A stretch of DNA of 64,000 nt from assembly GCF_024611995.1 (NCBI RefSeq), contig NZ_CP102509.1, forward strand, positions 5,766,001-5,830,000. Reading direction: 5' to 3'. Below the pieces are notes generated by a model. The model did not search any database and was not told the DNA's origin. It was given only the letters and a program-made list of their open reading frames with translations. This stretch comes from Streptomyces sp. NBC_00162 (GTDB lineage Bacteria > Actinomycetota > Actinomycetes > Streptomycetales > Streptomycetaceae). This document shows positions 44,622 to 53,463 of the stretch, in pieces. A program made the translations under genes and the position numbers. Within the stretch, counting starts at the first letter, position 1; each line of letters opens with the position of its first letter.

Positions 44622-46544
44622 CTAGTCGACCTCGGCCACCGCCTGCGCGAACTGCGCCGCGTACAGCCGCGCGTACGCGCCGTCCGACGCGAGCAGCTCC
44701 TCGTGCGTGCCCTGTTCCACGATCGAGCCGCTCTCCATCACCAGGATCACGTCCGCGTCGCGGATCGTGGACAGCCGGTGCGCGATCACGAAGGACGTAC
44801 GGCCGTGCGCCAGGCGCGCCATCGCCTTCTGGATCAGCACCTCGGTACGGGTGTCCACCGAGCTCGTCGCCTCGTCGAGCACCAGGATCACCGGGTCCGA
44901 GAGGAACGCCCGGGCGATGGTGATCAGCTGCTTCTCGCCCGCGCTGACCCCTGCGCCCTCGTCGTCCAGCACGGTGTCGTAGCCGTTCGGCAGGGTGCGG
45001 ATGAAGCGGTCCGCGTGGGCCGCCCGCGCCGCCTCCTCGATCTCGGCGCGCGTGACTTCGCGCGAGGCACCGTAGGCGATGTTCTCCGCGATGGTGCCGC
45101 CGAACAGCCAGGTGTCCTGGAGCACCATGCCGATGCCGCCGCGCAGTTCCTCGCGCGTCATCTTCGCGATGTCCACGCCGTCCAGGGCGATCTCGCCGCC
45201 CGTGACCTCGTAGAACCGCATCAGCAGGTTGACCAGGGTGGTCTTGCCCGCGCCCGTCGGGCCGACGATCGCGACCGTGTGCCCGGGCTCGACTGTCAGC
45301 GAGAGGTTCTCGATCAGCGGCTTGTCCGGCTCGTAGCGGAAGGCCACCTTGTCGAGGGTGACCTGACCGCGCAGGGTCTCCGGCCGCTCCGGAACCTCGG
45401 CGTCCGGCTCCTGCTCCTCCGCGTCCAGCAGCTCGTAGACCCGCTCCGCGGAGGCGACGCCGGACTGGATGAGGTTCGCCATCGTGGCGACCTGCGTCAG
45501 CGGCATCGAGAACTGGCGCGAGTACTGGATGAAGGCCTGCACATCACCGATCGACAGGGTGCCCGAGGCGACCCGGAGACCGCCGACGACCGCGATCAGC
45601 ATGTAGTTGACGTTCGATATGAAGAACATCACCGGCTGCATGATGCCGCTGACCAGCTGCGCCTTGAAGGAGGCCCGGTACAGCGCTTCGTTCTGCTCGG
45701 CGAAGAGGGCCGCGGACTCCTTCTGCCGGCCGAACACCTTGACCAGCGTGTGGCCCGAGTACATCTCCTCGATGTGCGCGTTGAGCGTGCCGGTGGTCTT
45801 CCACTGCGCCACGAACTGCGGCTGCGACTTCTTGCCGATCTTCGCCGCGGCGTAGACCGAGATCGGCACGGTCACCAGCGCGACCAGCGCAAGCAGCGGC
45901 GAGATCCAGAACATCATGGCGAGCACGCCGAGGATGGTCAGCAGCGAGTTCAGCAGCTGCCCCATCGTCTGCTGGAGCGTCTGGCCGATGTTGTCGATGT
46001 CGTTGGTGGCCCGGCTGAGCACCTCGCCGCGCTTCTGCTGGTCGAAGTACGACAGCGGCAGCCGCGACAGCTTCGCCTGGAGCTCCTCGCGCATCCGGTA
46101 GACGGTGCCGTTCATGACGTGGTTCGACAGCCTGGTGGCGACCAGCATCAGCAGCCCGGCGAGGGTGAACACCACCAGCGCCCAGATCGCCACGACCCCG
46201 ACCGCGCCGAAGTCGATGCCCTGGCCCGGCGTGAAGTCGGTGCCGGACAGCATGTCCGCCATGCCGTCCTGGCCCTTGGCGCGCAGCCCGTCCAGCGCCT
46301 GCTGCTTGCTGATCCCGTCCGGCATCTGCCGCCCGACGATCCCCGCGAAGACCAGGTCGGTGGCCTCGCCGAGGATCTTCGGGCCGACGACCGCGCACCC
46401 GACGCTGCCGACGACGGCCGCGACCATGCCCCACAGCTTGGCCCGGTCCTGCGCGATCTGGCCGAGCAGCCGCTTGCCCGAGCCCTTGAAATCCATGGAC
46501 CGTTGGACCGGTCCCGCCATCATCCGTCCTCCGGGCCCGCTCAT
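44622..46544 (-). CDS. ABC exporter half-transporter, catalytically complete subunit
   Basis: A 640-residue type IV ABC exporter: six transmembrane helices then an ATPase. Walker A is GPTGAGKTT, the signature is GVSAGEKQL (SAGEKQ variant of LSGGQ), Walker B with catalytic Glu is VILVLDEATSS, and the switch His is in FVIAHRLSTI. An extracytoplasmic loop between the first helices is unusually long (GIVGRQMPDGISKQQALDGL and onward). The start overlaps the stop of the partner half-transporter (ATGA). The partner has a degenerate catalytic site, so the two form a heterodimer like TM287/288 or TmrAB. Substrate unknown; multidrug or lipid export is typical. Confidence 0.9.
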   Translation of the reverse strand: MSGPGGRMMAGPVQRSMDFKGSGKRLLGQIAQDRAKLWGMVAAVVGSVGCAVVGPKILGEATDLVFAGIVGRQMPDGISKQQALDGLRAKGQDGMADMLSGTDFTPGQGIDFGAVGVVAIWALVVFTLAGLLMLVATRLSNHVMNGTVYRMREELQAKLSRLPLSYFDQQKRGEVLSRATNDIDNIGQTLQQTMGQLLNSLLTILGVLAMMFWISPLLALVALVTVPISVYAAAKIGKKSQPQFVAQWKTTGTLNAHIEEMYSGHTLVKVFGRQKESAALFAEQNEALYRASFKAQLVSGIMQPVMFFISNVNYMLIAVVGGLRVASGTLSIGDVQAFIQYSRQFSMPLTQVATMANLIQSGVASAERVYELLDAEEQEPDAEVPERPETLRGQVTLDKVAFRYEPDKPLIENLSLTVEPGHTVAIVGPTGAGKTTLVNLLMRFYEVTGGEIALDGVDIAKMTREELRGGIGMVLQDTWLFGGTIAENIAYGASREVTRAEIEEAARAAHADRFIRTLPNGYDTVLDDEGAGVSAGEKQLITIARAFLSDPVILVLDEATSSVDTRTEVLIQKAMARLAHGRTSFVIAHRLSTIRDADVILVMESGSIVEQGTHEELLASDGAYARLYAAQFAQAVAEVD

Positions 46545-48274
46545 GCGGCCTCCGCCTCCGTCAGCTGGGAGAGCACGATCTCCCGGTAGGTCTCATTGCC
46601 GGCCATCAGCTCGTGGTGGCGTCCTTCGCCCACGACCTGTCCCTCGTCCAGGACGATGATCCGGTCGGCGTCGCGGATCGTGGAGACCCGCTGGGCGACG
46701 ATCACCACGGTCGCGTCCTCGGTCTCGCGGGCGAGCGCCGCGCGCAGCGCCGCGTCCGTCGCGTAGTCCAGGGCCGAGAAGGAGTCGTCGAAGAGATAGA
46801 TCTCCGGGCGCTGAACCAGGGTGCGGGCGATGGCCAGACGCTGGCGCTGCCCGCCGGAGACGTTGGTTCCGCCCTGGGTGACGGGCGCCTCCAGACCGCC
46901 TTCCAGCGTGGACACGAACTCCTTGGCCTGGGCCACCTCCAGCGCCTGCCACAGCTCTTCGTCGGTCGCGTCCGGGCGCCCGTAGCGCAAGTTGGAAGCG
47001 ACGGTTCCGGAGAACAGGTAGGGCTTCTGCGGGACCATGCCGACGGTCTTGGCGAGCAGATCCGGGTCCAGCCGCCGTACGTCCTCCCCGTCGACCAGCA
47101 CCTCGCCGCCGGTCGCGTCGAACAGCCGCGGGATCAGGCCCAGCAGCGTGGACTTGCCGCTGCCGGTGGAGCCGATCACGGCCGTGGTCTCTCCCGGACG
47201 GGCCAGCAGGTCGACCCCGCGCAGGACCGGGGCCTCGGCGCCGGGGTAGCGGAAGTCGGCGCCGCGCAGCTCGAGGCGTCCGCTCCGGGTGAGCTCGCGC
47301 ACCGGGTCGGCGGGCGGGACCACGCTGGAATCGGTGTCCAGGACCTCCTGGATGCGCTCGGCGCAGACCTCGGCGCGCGGCACCATCATGAACATGAAGG
47401 TGGCCATCATCACGGACATGACGATCTGCATGAGGTAGGCGAGGAAGGCCGTCAGCTGGCCGATCTCCATGCCGCCGCTGTCGACGCGCATCGCACCGAA
47501 CCAGATGACGGCGACGCTGGAGATGTTCACGACCACGATGACGGTCGGGAACATGTACGCCAGCAGCTTGCCGACGGCCAGCGAGACGCCGGTCAGGTCG
47601 GCGTTCGCGTCCCGGAAACGATCCTTCTCGTAATCGTCGCGGACGAAGGCGCGGATCACCCGGTTGCCGGTGATCTGCTCGCGCAGCACCCGGTTCACGG
47701 TGTCCAGGCGGTCCTGCATCTGGCGGAACAGCGGCCGCGTCTTGAAGACGATCGTGCCGACCGACAGGCCGAGTACGGGGACCACGGCGAGCAGGACGCC
47801 CGACAGCTTCACGTCCAGCGACAGCGCCATGACGATGCCGCCGACGCACATGATCGGCGCCGAGACCATCAGCGTGAAGGTCATCAGCACCAGCATCTGG
47901 ACCTGCTGGACGTCGTTCGTCGTACGGGTGATCAGCGACGGGGCGCCGAACTGGCCGAGCTCCCGCGCGGAGAAGCTCTGTACGCGGTCGAAGATCGCGG
48001 CGCGCACGTCCCGGCCGAAGGCCGCCGCCGTGCGGGCGCCGTAGTAGACGGCTCCGACGTTGCAGACCAGCTGGACGAGCGAGACACCGAGCATCAGCAC
48101 GCCGAAGCGCAGGATGTAGCCGGTGTCACCGTTGACGACACCGTTGTCAATGATGTCCGCGTTGAGGGTGGGCAGGTAGAGGCTCGCACTGGTCTGGAGC
48201 AGTTGCAGCAGCACCAGCAGGGCGATGGGTTTTTTGTACTGACCCAGATGGGTCCGCAGCAGTCGTATGAGCAC
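46541..48274 (-). CDS. ABC exporter half-transporter, degenerate-site subunit
   Basis: A 577-residue ABC exporter with six transmembrane helices (first is PIALLVLLQLLQTSASLYLP) and an ATPase. Walker A is GSTGSGKST and the signature is NVSGGQRQR, both normal. In Walker B the catalytic Glu is Asp (IYLFDDSFSALD) and the switch His is Gln (VIVAQRVSTI). This is the non-hydrolytic pattern of the degenerate subunit in heterodimeric exporters. The GTG start at 48274 has GGAG about 9 nt upstream. Its stop overlaps the start of the second subunit, giving coupled translation at matched levels. Confidence 0.9.
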   Translation of the reverse strand: MLIRLLRTHLGQYKKPIALLVLLQLLQTSASLYLPTLNADIIDNGVVNGDTGYILRFGVLMLGVSLVQLVCNVGAVYYGARTAAAFGRDVRAAIFDRVQSFSARELGQFGAPSLITRTTNDVQQVQMLVLMTFTLMVSAPIMCVGGIVMALSLDVKLSGVLLAVVPVLGLSVGTIVFKTRPLFRQMQDRLDTVNRVLREQITGNRVIRAFVRDDYEKDRFRDANADLTGVSLAVGKLLAYMFPTVIVVVNISSVAVIWFGAMRVDSGGMEIGQLTAFLAYLMQIVMSVMMATFMFMMVPRAEVCAERIQEVLDTDSSVVPPADPVRELTRSGRLELRGADFRYPGAEAPVLRGVDLLARPGETTAVIGSTGSGKSTLLGLIPRLFDATGGEVLVDGEDVRRLDPDLLAKTVGMVPQKPYLFSGTVASNLRYGRPDATDEELWQALEVAQAKEFVSTLEGGLEAPVTQGGTNVSGGQRQRLAIARTLVQRPEIYLFDDSFSALDYATDAALRAALARETEDATVVIVAQRVSTIRDADRIIVLDEGQVVGEGRHHELMAGNETYREIVLSQLTEAEAA

Positions 48275-48396
48275 GCGCAGGCTCCGGTCGGCATGATCGA
48301 GGGGGTTCACCCCATCTTCGGCCAACCGGAGGCTTGATCCCCAGCGGTTTTCGCAAAGGACGGTCAAAAGGAGTAGACCGCTCTGCGACGCCCGAC

Positions 48397-49845
48397 CTAG
48401 AACGCGCCGGGGTGGATCTGCTCCCGCGTCGCGATGTACTGCTGGCGCACGGCCTGCCAGGCCGGGAACTCCTCGCCGGGCTCGAACACCTGCGCCGCGG
48501 GGGCCGGCCAGACCGGCGGGGTGTGCGGGGCCAGTGTGCCCTGCGCCACTCCGAGCGCCCACGCCGCCTGTCGCGCCGCGCCCAGCGCCGCGTAGTCGGC
48601 CGGCGCGGGGACGACGATCTGCGTCCCGAACAGCCCGGGGGCAGCGGCCTGTACGGCGGGCAGCTCGGCCGCCGCGCCCAGCAGGAACACCCGGCGGATC
48701 TCGACCCCGCGCGAGCGCAGCACGTCCAGCGCGTCCACCAGCCCGCACAGCATGCCCTCGAAGGCGGCCCGGGCCAGGTGCTCCGGCTTCATCGAGTCCC
48801 GGCGCAGCCCGGACAGCGTTCCGGCGGTGTGCGGCAGGTTCGGCGTCCGCTCGCCCTCCAGGTACGGCAGGAGCACGAGGCCGTGCGCGCCCGGCGTCGA
48901 CTTCAGCGCCAGCTCGGACAGTCCCTCCAGGTCGGTGCCCAGCAGTTCGGCGGTGCCGCGCAGCGCCCGTACGGCATTGGAGGTGTTCACGACCGGCAGG
49001 TGCATGCCGGTCGCGTCGGCCAGCGAGGTGATCAGACCGCCCGGCTCCGACAGCGCCTCGTGGTGCACCGCCATCACCGAGCCGGAGGCGCCCAGCGAGA
49101 CCACCGCGTCGCCGGGGCCGAGCCCCAGCCCGAGCGCGGCGGCCATCGTCTCGCCGGTGCCGGCCGATATCAGCAGCCCCTCGGGAGTGGTCCCGGCGGC
49201 ATCGGCCGGACCGAGCACCTCGGGCAGCAGCGCCCGGTGCCCGAGCGCCAGCTCGACCAGGTCGGGCCGCCAGGAACCGGTGGCCGCAGACCAGTACCCG
49301 GTGCCGGAGGCGCCGCCCCGGTCGGTGGTCCGGCGGGCCGGCCGGCCCAGCAGCTGCCAGACCAGCCAGTCGTGCGGGGACATCACCACGGCCACCCGGC
49401 GGGCGGCCTCCGGCTCGGTCCGGGCCAGCCAGGCGAGCTTCGCTACCGGCTGGGCGGCGTGCGGGACCGAACCCACCGCCTCGGCCCACGCGTGCCGGCC
49501 GCCGAAGGTGTCGACGAGGTCGGCAGCGGCGACCTGCCCGCGCTTGTCGTTGCCGACCAGGGCGGGGTGTACGAGTGCGCCCTGCGCGTCCAGCGGCAGC
49601 AGGCCGTGCTGCTGCGCGGAGACCCCGATGGCCTGGACCCCTTCGAGGAGCCCGCCGCCGGCGGCCTCGCCGAGCGAGAGCAGCCAGGCCTGCGGATCGG
49701 TCTCGTAGGGGTTCGTGCCATCGGGTTCCCCGGTGGGCTGTGGATGGGGTGCGTACCCCTGGCGCAGCACGGCACCGGTGTCGGTGTCGCAGACGACTAT
49801 GCGAGTGAAGGCGGAAGAGCTGTCCAGCCCGGCGACTATCCCCAT
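48397..49845 (-). CDS. xylB: FGGY-family carbohydrate kinase (xylulokinase-like)
   Basis: A 482-residue sugar kinase. The N-terminal phosphate loop is GIVAGLDSSSAFTRIVVCDT, with AIGVSAQQHGLLPLDAQGAL (substrate region), DWLVWQLLGRPARRTTDRGG, and the C-terminal ATP domain VVSLGASGSVMAVHHEALSE and RVFLLGAAAELPAVQAAAP. It matches xylulokinases most closely, but the usual LGTSG motif reads LGASG and no xylose isomerase or regulator adjoins it, so the substrate is uncertain. It ends 120 bp upstream of the ABC exporter genes on the same strand. Confidence 0.8.
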   Translation of the reverse strand: MGIVAGLDSSSAFTRIVVCDTDTGAVLRQGYAPHPQPTGEPDGTNPYETDPQAWLLSLGEAAGGGLLEGVQAIGVSAQQHGLLPLDAQGALVHPALVGNDKRGQVAAADLVDTFGGRHAWAEAVGSVPHAAQPVAKLAWLARTEPEAARRVAVVMSPHDWLVWQLLGRPARRTTDRGGASGTGYWSAATGSWRPDLVELALGHRALLPEVLGPADAAGTTPEGLLISAGTGETMAAALGLGLGPGDAVVSLGASGSVMAVHHEALSEPGGLITSLADATGMHLPVVNTSNAVRALRGTAELLGTDLEGLSELALKSTPGAHGLVLLPYLEGERTPNLPHTAGTLSGLRRDSMKPEHLARAAFEGMLCGLVDALDVLRSRGVEIRRVFLLGAAAELPAVQAAAPGLFGTQIVVPAPADYAALGAARQAAWALGVAQGTLAPHTPPVWPAPAAQVFEPGEEFPAWQAVRQQYIATREQIHPGAF

Positions 49846-49894
49846 GTGGAGAATTCTGCCGCACGCCGGGCCGGTCTCCTCCGCCTCGGACGCC

Positions 49895-50194
49895 TCAGGT
49901 GTTGCTGGTGCCCCAGTCGTCCTCGCCGCCGCCGACCCGGTCGCGCAGTCCGCGTACCCGCCCGGCCAGCGACGCGGGTACGGCGTCGCCGACCTTTTCG
50001 CTCACCGCGGCGAAGGCCTTCCCGGCGAACTCGCGCCCGGTGTGCCCGGCGGTCTCGGCGGCGTTCCGCACCGCGGGGTTCTGGGCGAACTCCCGCGCCG
50101 ACTTCTTCAGCGACTCGTAGCGCTCGCGCCCGGCCCGGGTCCCGAGCACGTACCCGAGGGCCAGTCCGACCGCGAACGTGACCTTGTACCGCAT
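49895..50194 (-). CDS. YtxH-like small membrane protein
   Basis: A 99-residue protein with an N-terminal membrane segment containing Gly-x3-Gly spacing (MRYKVTFAVGLALGYVLGTR) followed by AGRERYESLKKSAREFAQNP, typical of YtxH-like and related actinobacterial small proteins. An amphipathic helix (AFAAVSEKVGDAVPASLAGR) and an acidic end follow. I use the ATG at 50194 with GAAGGG 8 nt upstream; a GTG at 50203 would add three residues. Function unknown; such proteins are often stress-induced. Confidence 0.82.
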   Translation of the reverse strand: MRYKVTFAVGLALGYVLGTRAGRERYESLKKSAREFAQNPAVRNAAETAGHTGREFAGKAFAAVSEKVGDAVPASLAGRVRGLRDRVGGGEDDWGTSNT

Positions 50195-50339
50195 GCCTGC
50201 CACCCTTCGTCGTGTGGTGCCCGGCCTGCTGTCGATACCGATTGGCGGAGCACCCCCCTGCTTGCGCTAATCTATGACTCGCAACGGGCGCTCGCCCCCC
50301 GGCAAGGCCGGAGGTGGGCTGTTCGATGCACCGCAGCAA

Positions 50340-50412
50340 TCCCCTGTAGCTCAATTGGCAGAGCAGCCGGCTGTTAACCGGCAGGTTACTGGTTCGAGTC
50401 CAGTCGGGGGAG
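50340..50412 (+). tRNA. tRNA-Asn (GTT), first copy
   Basis: A 73-nt cloverleaf. Acceptor TCCCCTG pairs with CGGGGGA; the D-arm is GCTCAATTGGCAGAGC; the anticodon loop is CTGTTAA with GTT; the T-arm has GGTTCGAGTCC. No CCA is encoded. It is followed after 5 bp by a second near-identical copy. Confidence 0.96.
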
Positions 50413-50417
50413 CGCGG

Positions 50418-50490
50418 TCCCCTGTAGCTCAATTGGCAGAGCATTCGGCTGTTAACCGGAGGGTTGCTGGTTCGAGTCCAGCCGGGGGAG
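50418..50490 (+). tRNA. tRNA-Asn (GTT), second copy
   Basis: A 73-nt cloverleaf nearly identical to the copy at 50340. Differences are confined mainly to the anticodon stem (TTCGG/CCGGA), variable loop and T-stem, and all keep pairing. The two copies must share one transcript that ends at the terminator after this gene. Confidence 0.96.
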
Positions 50491-50494
50491 CAAC

Positions 50495-50530
50495 GAGAAG
50501 AAGAGGGCCCCTCGTGGGTCCTCTTCTTTT
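50495..50530 (+). terminator. Rho-independent terminator after the tRNA-Asn pair
   Basis: GAAGAAGAGGGCCC pairs with GGGTCCTCTTCTT and ends in TTTTC, giving a stem of about 13 bp with one G-T pair and a true T-run, rare in this genome. Confidence 0.8.
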
Positions 50531-50680
50531 CTTTGTCGCCCCGTCCGGGAACCGGGCAGCCCTCAGCGCGGTCTCTCTGAACAGGCGAAGCCGATCATGC
50601 GAGGCATCCGAGGCAGGAGATCGTATGAGCGGCTATGCTGCGGCAGACGGCGCGCACACATGTACGCGCCACGCCGTGAA

Positions 50681-50754
50681 GGGGCGGTAGCTCAGCCGGT
50701 TAGAGCAGCGGACTCATAATCCGTCGGCCGTGGGTTCGAGTCCCACCCGCCCCA
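50681..50754 (+). tRNA. tRNA with CAT anticodon (elongator Met, or Ile2)
   Basis: A 74-nt cloverleaf. Acceptor GGGGCGG pairs with CCGCCCC; D-arm GCTCAGCCGGTTAGAGC; anticodon loop CTCATAA; T-arm GGGTTCGAGTCCC; discriminator A. The first acceptor pair is a normal G-C, so it is not the initiator type. CAT is read as Met unless TilS modifies the C to lysidine, which would make it Ile; sequence alone does not settle this. Confidence 0.93.
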
Positions 50755-50759
50755 CTGCG

Positions 50760-50793
50760 AGCCGCAGGTGCAGAAACGATCGCACCTGCGGCT
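50760..50793. terminator. Terminator hairpin after the CAT tRNA
   Basis: AGCCGCAGGTGC (50760-50771) and GCACCTGCGGCT (50782-50793) form a perfect 12-bp stem with a 10-nt loop followed by TT. It also lies just beyond the stop of the convergent ligase gene at 50809. Confidence 0.8.
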
Positions 50794-50808
50794 TTGGCGT
50801 GTTGCGGG

Positions 50809-51966
50809 CTAGAAGTTCTCCGTTTCGTCCGCGAGGTGGCGCAGTACGTCCGTCAGATCCTGGCGGCGGGCGAACGCGACGCGCTGGCGGTGGGCGCCCG
50901 AGCCGTCGCGGAGCAGGCCCGCCAGGGTCTTGGCCGCGTGGTCGAGGTCGCCCGAGGCGGCCAGGGCCGGGGCGACCAGGTCCAGCAGGGCCTCCGCCAG
51001 GTCGGCCGCCGGGAGTTCGGCGCCCGTGTACGGGTCGAGGCCGAAGCCCTCCAGGCCGTCGTGGGCCGCCCGCCAGCGGGCCAGTCGCAGTACGTCGTCC
51101 CGCAACGGTGGATCGGGGTGCTGTTCCGCGATCTCCCGCAGCGCCGTGGCCACCAGCGCACGGACCAGCTCGGCCTGGAGGATGGCCGTGTCCAGGTACG
51201 GGGACATGTCCGGCGCCCGGATCTCGAGCGTCGGCCAGTGCCCCGACGGGCGCAGGTCCCAATAGACCATCTTCGTGTCCAGCGCCGCGCCCGAGCCGAG
51301 CAGCGTCTGCACCGAGCGCCGGAAATGCGCCGTGGACGTGAAGTGCGGAGGCAGCCCCGCCGAGGGCCAGCCCGACCAGGCCATCGCCCGCCAGCTGGCG
51401 TGGCCGGTGTCACGGCCGCCCCAGAACGGCGAGTTGGCAGCCAGCGCGATCAGCGTCGGCAGCCACGGTCTGACCCGATTGGACACCGCGACCGCCGTGT
51501 CCACGTCGAGCGTCCCCACGTGGATGTGCCGGCCGCAGCTCACCAGGGTGTCGGTGAGCGCGCCGAAGCGGCGGTGCTGCTCGCGCTGGCGCGGCTCGTC
51601 GTCGGTCAGGTGCAGGGGCCCCTCCACCGCCAGGACCGGAGAGGGAGCGGCCAGCAGGCGGCAGCCGTGGGCGCGGGCGGCCCGGCCGAGGGTGCGCCGC
51701 AGGGCGGCGAGCTCCTCGCGCAGCGTGGCCGCCGAATGGGCGATCGGGGTGGAGATCTCCACCTGGTAGCGGGTGCCCTCGGGGTGCAGCTCGCCCGGCA
51801 GCCCGCCGGCCGTGGCGAGGACGAGTTGGGCGGCGGGGACCACCCGGAAGGTGCGGGCGTCGACGAGGAGGAACTCCTCCTCGACACCGACGGTGAGGGG
51901 AACGGTGGAACGCACCGTGTTCTGCGCGGTGCCGGTGCTCGTGGTGCTGTTGCCAGGTTCGATCAC
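50809..51966 (-). CDS. Carboxylate-amine ligase (YbdK/glutamate-cysteine ligase 2 family)
   Basis: A 385-residue ATP-dependent ligase of the GCS2 family. Recognised segments are VPLTVGVEEEFLLVDARTFR near the start, TRYQVEISTPIAHS, LVSCGRHIHVGTLDVDTAV and YWDLRPSGHWPTLEIRAPDM. The E. coli relative YbdK has weak glutamate-cysteine ligase activity. Actinobacteria use mycothiol, so glutathione synthesis is unlikely and the true substrate is open. The GTG start has GGGAGG about 6 nt upstream. It is divergent from the MFS gene and converges on the CAT tRNA terminator. Confidence 0.87.
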   Translation of the reverse strand: MIEPGNSTTSTGTAQNTVRSTVPLTVGVEEEFLLVDARTFRVVPAAQLVLATAGGLPGELHPEGTRYQVEISTPIAHSAATLREELAALRRTLGRAARAHGCRLLAAPSPVLAVEGPLHLTDDEPRQREQHRRFGALTDTLVSCGRHIHVGTLDVDTAVAVSNRVRPWLPTLIALAANSPFWGGRDTGHASWRAMAWSGWPSAGLPPHFTSTAHFRRSVQTLLGSGAALDTKMVYWDLRPSGHWPTLEIRAPDMSPYLDTAILQAELVRALVATALREIAEQHPDPPLRDDVLRLARWRAAHDGLEGFGLDPYTGAELPAADLAEALLDLVAPALAASGDLDHAAKTLAGLLRDGSGAHRQRVAFARRQDLTDVLRHLADETENF

Positions 51967-52169
51967 TACGCCTCCCTGGACATACGAGTCTTTTCATCAT
52001 GAGCTGAACACCAGGCGAGGAGCGCACGTCGATTCGGTCAAAAGTCCGGTGATAGTGGCGAGTTAGCGGCAAAGGCCGGTCCGGCGTGGGGCCGGGGATC
52101 CGGGTGGGGTGACTGGTGCCGGTGCGTGCATACGGAAAAAAGATCCGGGGGCCGCCACCGGCCGGTGGT

Positions 52170-52175
52170 TATCAT
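52170..52175 (+). promoter_or_regulatory. -10-like TATCAT for a leaderless MFS transcript
   Basis: TATCAT is followed by 5 nt (CCGCT) and the GTG at 52181. This is the best -10 match among the candidate leaderless starts in the window. No ribosome site is present. Confidence 0.5.
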
Positions 52176-52180
52176 CCGCT

Positions 52181-53443
52181 GTGACCCCGATCGCCGCGCC
52201 CGACCGCCCGCAGCGGCGAATATTCGCCGACCTCACCCCGTTGCGCACGTCCCGCGACTACCGGCGGCTGTGGATCGGCGGCACCATTTCCTGGGTCGGC
52301 CAGGCGATGACGGCCCTCGCGATCTCCCTCCAGGTCTACGACATCACCCGGTCCAGCTTCTCCGTCGGGCTCGTCGGACTCTTCTCGCTCGTCCCGCTCG
52401 TCGCCTTCGGGCTCTACGGCGGGGCCATCGCCGACACCGTCGACCGCCGCAAGCTCGGCCTCTACAGCTCGCTGGGCGCCGCCGGACTGTCGGTCGCGCT
52501 CGCCGCCGCCGCGCTGCTCGACTACCACCGCGTCTGGTTCCTGTACGCCGTCGTCGCACTCCAGGCGGTGTGCGGGGCGCTCTCCGGGCCGGCCAGGTCC
52601 GCCATGATCCCGCGGCTGCTGCCGGCCGGGCAGCTGCCCGCCGCCAACGCGCTGAACTCCGTGACGATGACCTCCGGGACCATGGCGGGCCCGATGCTGG
52701 GCGGGCTGATCGTCGGCTGGTGGGGGTACCAGGCGGCGTACCTGATCGACGCCGTGACCTTCCTCGCCGCCCTCTACGCGATGTGGCGGCTGCCGTCGAT
52801 GAAGCCCGACCGCGCGGAGGGGACGCGGGGGAGGGCCTCCGTCGTCGACGGCCTGCGCTTCCTCGGGACCCGGCCCAACATCCGGATGACCTTCTTCTCC
52901 GACATGGCCGCCATGGTGCTGGCGCACCCCCGGGCGCTGTTCCCGGCCGTCGCCGTGCTCTGGTACGGCGGCGACGCCAAGACGGTCGGCCTGCTGGTGG
53001 CCGCGCCCGCCGTCGGGGCCCTGCTGGGCGGGCTGTTCTCCGGATGGCAGGGCCGCATCCGCCGGCACGGGCTGGCGATCGTGTTCGCCGTCGCCGCGTG
53101 GGGGCTGGCCATCGCGGTCTTCGGGCTCACCCGGAACCTGTGGCTCGGGCTGTTCTTCCTGGCCGTGGCCGGGTGCGCGGACACCGTCTCGATGGTGTTC
53201 CGGACCACCATGCTCCAGGCCGCCACCCCGGACGAGATGCGCGGCCGCCTCCAGGGCGTGTTCATCGTGGTCGTCGCGGGCGGGCCCCGGCTCGGGGACT
53301 TCCTCGCCGGGACCGCCGCGGACCTGACCTCCCCCGCCGTGGCGATCACGGGCGGGGGCCTCGGCTGCGTACTGGTGCTCGGTCTGCTCGTGCTCCGGTG
53401 GCGGGGCTTCGCCCGCTACGACGCGCGGTCCCCGCAGGCCTGA
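52181..53443 (+). CDS. MFS transporter, enterobactin exporter-like (12 TMS)
   Basis: A 420-residue major facilitator protein. The N-terminal SRDYRRLWIGGTISWVGQAM, loop GGAIADTVDRRKLGLYSSLG, and ALNSVTMTSGTMAGPMLGGL mark the group related to EntS-like exporters. The second half has GALLGGLFSGWQGRIRRHGL and a long LAVAGCADTVSMVFRTTMLQ. It probably exports a small molecule, but no siderophore genes adjoin it. I prefer the GTG at 52181, which lies directly after a -10 element; an upstream GTG at 52109 would add 24 residues that include part of that promoter. An insertion sequence lies 20 bp after the stop. Confidence 0.85.
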   Translation: MTPIAAPDRPQRRIFADLTPLRTSRDYRRLWIGGTISWVGQAMTALAISLQVYDITRSSFSVGLVGLFSLVPLVAFGLYGGAIADTVDRRKLGLYSSLGAAGLSVALAAAALLDYHRVWFLYAVVALQAVCGALSGPARSAMIPRLLPAGQLPAANALNSVTMTSGTMAGPMLGGLIVGWWGYQAAYLIDAVTFLAALYAMWRLPSMKPDRAEGTRGRASVVDGLRFLGTRPNIRMTFFSDMAAMVLAHPRALFPAVAVLWYGGDAKTVGLLVAAPAVGALLGGLFSGWQGRIRRHGLAIVFAVAAWGLAIAVFGLTRNLWLGLFFLAVAGCADTVSMVFRTTMLQAATPDEMRGRLQGVFIVVVAGGPRLGDFLAGTAADLTSPAVAITGGGLGCVLVLGLLVLRWRGFARYDARSPQA

Positions 53444-53463
53444 TCGCCCGGACCGGACAGGGC

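Noticed and set aside
50681..50754. Initiator tRNA-fMet
   Set aside because: The first acceptor pair is G-C; initiator tRNAs have an unpaired first position.
50340..50800. Integrative element or attachment site at the tRNA cluster
   Set aside because: No integrase gene, no partial tRNA duplication and no shift in composition are present nearby.
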